Positions 14,829 through 16,343 of a DNA stretch of 16,343 bases are shown here, piece after piece (within the stretch, counting starts at the first letter, position 1; each line of letters starts with the position of its first letter). Source of the DNA: Clostridia bacterium (lineage in GTDB: Bacteria; Bacillota; Clostridia; Christensenellales; Borkfalkiaceae); assembly GCA_900769565.1 (NCBI GenBank), contig CAAGHC010000020.1, positions 1 to 16,343 on the forward strand, read 5' to 3'. The notes below the pieces were generated by a model that had not been told where the DNA came from, ran no database searches, and was given only the letters and a program-made list of their open reading frames with translations. The translations under genes and the position numbers were made by a program.

Positions 14829-14862
14829 GCCTGCACTATATATTGTGTAGGCGCTTTTATTT
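14829..14862 (+). terminator. Terminator of the small XRE gene
   Basis: GCCTGCAC (14829-14836) pairs fully with GTGTAGGC (14845-14852), counting one G-U pair, with an 8-base loop and then GCTTTTATTTT. It starts 23 bp past the stop codon. Confidence 0.8.
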
Positions 14863-14906
14863 TGTTAAAAAACACTTAAAATTTAGCAAAAACCTATTAA
14901 AAACGC

Positions 14907-14935
14907 TTGACTTAAAGAGCAAAATATTTTAATAT
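14907..14935 (+). promoter_or_regulatory. Promoter of rplM-rpsI
   Basis: The -35 is TTGACT (14907-14912) and the -10 is TAATAT (14930-14935), spaced 17 bp. Transcription would start near 14942, leaving a leader of about 125 bases. It gives the ribosomal genes a promoter independent of truA. Confidence 0.8.
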
Positions 14936-14940
14936 ATTTA

Positions 14941-15060
14941 GGCGTTTATAAGGCAAAGTTCGTGTTTTTGTGGGATTAGCCCTCCCGCTCCGCCCGATTC
15001 GTGTATGGGCGCTCGACTTATCTTAAACGGTTTTTACATTAAAATTAACAAGGAGAAAAA
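14941..15060 (+). promoter_or_regulatory. Structured mRNA leader of rplM-rpsI (L13-leader-like)
   Basis: The leader folds by eye into a three-way junction. A closing stem pairs CGTTTA (14943-14948) with TAAACG (15024-15029) and TAAG (14949-14952) with CTTA (15017-15020). One arm is GTGGGA (14970-14975) with TCCCGC (14983-14988), and the other is CGCCC (14991-14995) with GGGCG (15007-15011). L13 leaders are known upstream of rplM in Firmicutes and act in feedback control; whether this belongs to that Rfam family needs a covariance search. The AAGGAG of rplM lies just past the closing stem. Confidence 0.55.
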
Positions 15061-15065
15061 GACTC

Positions 15066-15497
15066 ATGAAAACTTATATGGCTCACGCAAACGACGTAGT
15101 CAGAAAGTGGTATGTTGTTGACGCTGAAGGCGTTGCGCTCGGTAGATTAGCATCTAAAGTTGCTGCAATTCTTCGTGGTAAGAACAAACCCACCTTCACT
15201 CCCAACGTAGACACGGGAGATTTCGTTATTATCGTTAACTGCGACAAAGTAGTTTTAACTGGTAAGAAACTTGAAAAGAAATATTATAGATATCACACCG
15301 GCCACATCGGCGGTTTGAAGTCTATTCAGTACAAGACCCTTATGGCAACCAAGGCAGACCTTGCCGTTTACGAAGCTGTTAAGGGCATGCTTCCCAAGAA
15401 CAGTCTTGGCCGTTCAATGCTCACCAAACTTAAGGTTTACCGTGGCGCTGAACACAACCATCAGGCACAAAAGCCCGAAGTTCTTAAATTAGTATAA
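15066..15497 (+). CDS. rplM: 50S ribosomal protein L13
   Basis: This 143-residue large-subunit protein is an early assembly component. The family signature VVLTGKKLEKKYYRYHTGHI and the C-terminal LKVYRGAEHNHQAQKPE are present, and the length is normal. AAGGAG lies 10 bases before the ATG, behind a structured leader. rpsI follows after 12 bp in the classic rplM-rpsI pair. Confidence 0.98.
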   Translation: MKTYMAHANDVVRKWYVVDAEGVALGRLASKVAAILRGKNKPTFTPNVDTGDFVIIVNCDKVVLTGKKLEKKYYRYHTGHIGGLKSIQYKTLMATKADLAVYEAVKGMLPKNSLGRSMLTKLKVYRGAEHNHQAQKPEVLKLV

Positions 15498-15509
15498 GGG
15501 GTGTAAATC

Positions 15510-15923
15510 ATGGCAAAAGCAACTACGAAAAAGAAAGTTCAATACTGGGGAACTGGTAGAAGAAAGAAAGCTATCGCACGTGTTCGTCTTATCCCTGCAG
15601 GTGACGGCACTATCGTTATTAACAAGAAAAGTCTTGATGAATACTTCGGTCTTGACACCTTGAAGTTTATCGTTCGTCAACCTTTAGCATTGATTGATGC
15701 AACCGCTAAATACGACGTTATGGTTAACGTTTGCGGTGGTGGTTACACCGGTCAAGCAGGCGCTATCAGACATGGTATCGCTCGTGCTCTTTTAGAAGCA
15801 GAACCCGAATCTAGGGGCGCTCTTAAGAAAGCAGGTTTCTTAACTAGAGATTCTAGAATGAAGGAAAGAAAGAAGTACGGCTTAAAGAAAGCTCGTCGTG
15901 CTCCTCAATTCTCGAAGAGATAA
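15510..15923 (+). CDS. rpsI: 30S ribosomal protein S9
   Basis: This 137-residue small-subunit protein has a basic C-terminal tail that reaches the decoding site. The N-terminal YWGTGRRKKAIARVRLIPG-like stretch, the GGGYTGQAGAIRHGIARAL motif and the tail ending RRAPQFSKR are all clear. GGGGTG precedes the ATG. It is co-transcribed with rplM and ends at a strong terminator. Confidence 0.98.
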   Translation: MAKATTKKKVQYWGTGRRKKAIARVRLIPAGDGTIVINKKSLDEYFGLDTLKFIVRQPLALIDATAKYDVMVNVCGGGYTGQAGAIRHGIARALLEAEPESRGALKKAGFLTRDSRMKERKKYGLKKARRAPQFSKR

Positions 15924-15940
15924 TTTCAAACTTATCAACA

Positions 15941-15969
15941 AAAGCCAAGCGTTATTGCTTGGCTTTTTT
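15941..15969 (+). terminator. Terminator of rplM-rpsI
   Basis: The 10-bp stem AAAGCCAAGC (15941-15950) with GCTTGGCTTT (15957-15966) has loop GTTATT and a run of T to 15969. Confidence 0.93.
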
Positions 15970-16024
15970 GTATATAACAAATCTTAACTTATAATAAATG
16001 TATCAAGACTGTTGGGTATAATTT

Positions 16025-16150
16025 ATGGGAATAAAAGAGATTTTATCAAGAATAGGGTAGTACTATGACGTTGACAATCAATTAAAGGTGTTAATTGAAT
16101 CTTTGCCACTAGACAAAAAGAAAAATATAGTTGAATTTATAAAAAAGTAA
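16025..16150 (+). pseudogene. Small ORF interrupted by an in-frame TAG
   Basis: One frame reads MGIKEILSRIG, a TAG at 16058-16060, then YYDVDNQLKVLIESLPLDKK and KNIVEFIKK to TAA. The part after the stop has the charged helical look of the C-termini of small XRE regulators (compare SRLNDEQRKLIINI in the small XRE gene here), so it may be the remnant of a regulator gene. No ribosome binding site is evident. Apart from this, 15970-16224 is AT-rich with no gene I can support, only a weak TAAAACG/CGTTTTA hairpin at 16148-16178. Confidence 0.35.
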
Positions 16151-16229
16151 AACGATAAAATAAAAAACTTACGTTTTAGCGATTAAATTATAAAATTTTA
16201 GTTCAAAAAAGGGTAGCAGAGGGCTGAAA

Positions 16230-16264
16230 TGCACCCCAAAAGTTAGACACTTTTAGGAGGTGCA
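16230..16264 (+). promoter_or_regulatory. IS-end hairpin overlapping the orfA ribosome binding site (second copy)
   Basis: TGCACC (16230-16235) pairs with GGTGCA (16259-16264) and AAAAGT (16238-16243) with ACTTTT (16249-16254). The AGGAGG at 16255-16260 is covered by the fold. Transcription leaking past the rpsI terminator would meet it in sense orientation. Confidence 0.5.
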
Positions 16265-16270
16265 TTTTTA

Positions 16271-16343
16271 ATGGCAAAAAAAGGACAAGTATTTAAAAAA
16301 TACTCGCCAGAATTCAAATTATCAGTTATACTAGATATGCGTG
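16271..16343 (+). CDS. IS3-family transposase OrfA, N-terminal fragment cut by the window edge (second copy)
   Basis: The ATG at 16271 follows AGGAGG by 10 bases. The 24 visible codons are identical to those at the left edge, and the frame runs off the window. Confidence 0.75.
   Translation, partial: MAKKGQVFKKYSPEFKLSVILDMR

Larger units (their letters stand above)
16225..16343 (+). mobile_element. Left end of IS3-family (IS150-type) insertion sequence, second copy, partial
   Basis: This is the exact reverse complement of bases 1-119: the inverted repeat beginning TGAAATGCACCCC, an AGGAGG and the start of orfA. It faces outward, away from the window interior, so the two IS copies (or one IS seen twice in an assembly graph) lie in opposite orientation. 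Confidence 0.85.

Noticed and set aside
14941..15030. A tRNA gene in the GC-richer stretch before rplM
   Set aside because: No cloverleaf, TTCRA T-loop or CCA-end pattern; it fits a ribosomal-protein leader instead.
1..16343. A composite transposon carrying the whole window
   Set aside because: The interior is mostly housekeeping genes including rplM-rpsI, only one end of each IS is visible, and identical 119-bp overlaps are better explained by assembly breaks.

Overview
The window looks like one contig from a low-GC, strictly anaerobic Firmicute (Clostridia-like). The evidence is AT-rich intergenic DNA, strong AGGAGG-type ribosome binding sites, TTGACA/TATAAT promoters with 17-bp spacers, a one-chain pyruvate:ferredoxin oxidoreductase, an ECF-transporter/truA/rplM/rpsI neighbourhood and Gram-positive-style lipoproteins. 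A gut clostridial lineage is my guess; the sequence alone does not fix genus or family. No rRNA, tRNA or CRISPR array was seen.

Layout. Bases 1-119 and 16225-16343 are perfect inverted copies of the same left end of an IS150-type IS3-family element. Each carries the start of an outward-facing orfA, so the contig probably ends where a multicopy IS broke the assembly. Bases 144-2790 (minus strand) are a four-gene operon: amino-acid binding lipoprotein, permease, ATPase and a TrpR-like YerC/YecD regulator. Its promoter contains two matching 18-bp palindromes. Bases 3011-4042 (minus) encode a membrane-anchored predicted beta-propeller protein that appears to be expressed from a leaderless mRNA, with a Z-DNA-prone alternating GC tract just upstream. 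Bases 4219-7716 (minus) are nifJ with its own promoter and terminator. Diverging from it, 7941-11174 (plus) is the overlapping operon ecfA1-ecfA2-ecfT-truA. Bases 11234-14805 form an accessory block: a 677-residue repeat lipoprotein, a membrane-anchored zinc-ribbon XRE regulator and a divergent small XRE regulator. Bases 14907-15969 hold a promoter, a structured leader, rplM, rpsI and a strong terminator. The stretch 15970-16224 holds only a small ORF interrupted by an amber codon.

How it fits together. The core genes cover energy metabolism (pyruvate to acetyl-CoA plus reduced ferredoxin), vitamin uptake through the ECF module, amino-acid uptake, tRNA pseudouridylation and ribosome assembly. 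The usual Firmicutes order ecfA1-ecfA2-ecfT-truA-rplM-rpsI is split here: about 3.9 kb, holding three accessory genes, lies between truA and rplM. truA has gained a terminator, and rplM has its own promoter and leader.

The most interesting points are the twin operators in front of an operon that ends in a TrpR-like gene, the two-XRE/lipoprotein block that splits the ribosomal neighbourhood, the leaderless gene beside an alternating GC tract, and the IS ends whose hairpin covers the transposase ribosome binding site. I see no clear evidence of a wholly new defence or mobile system.
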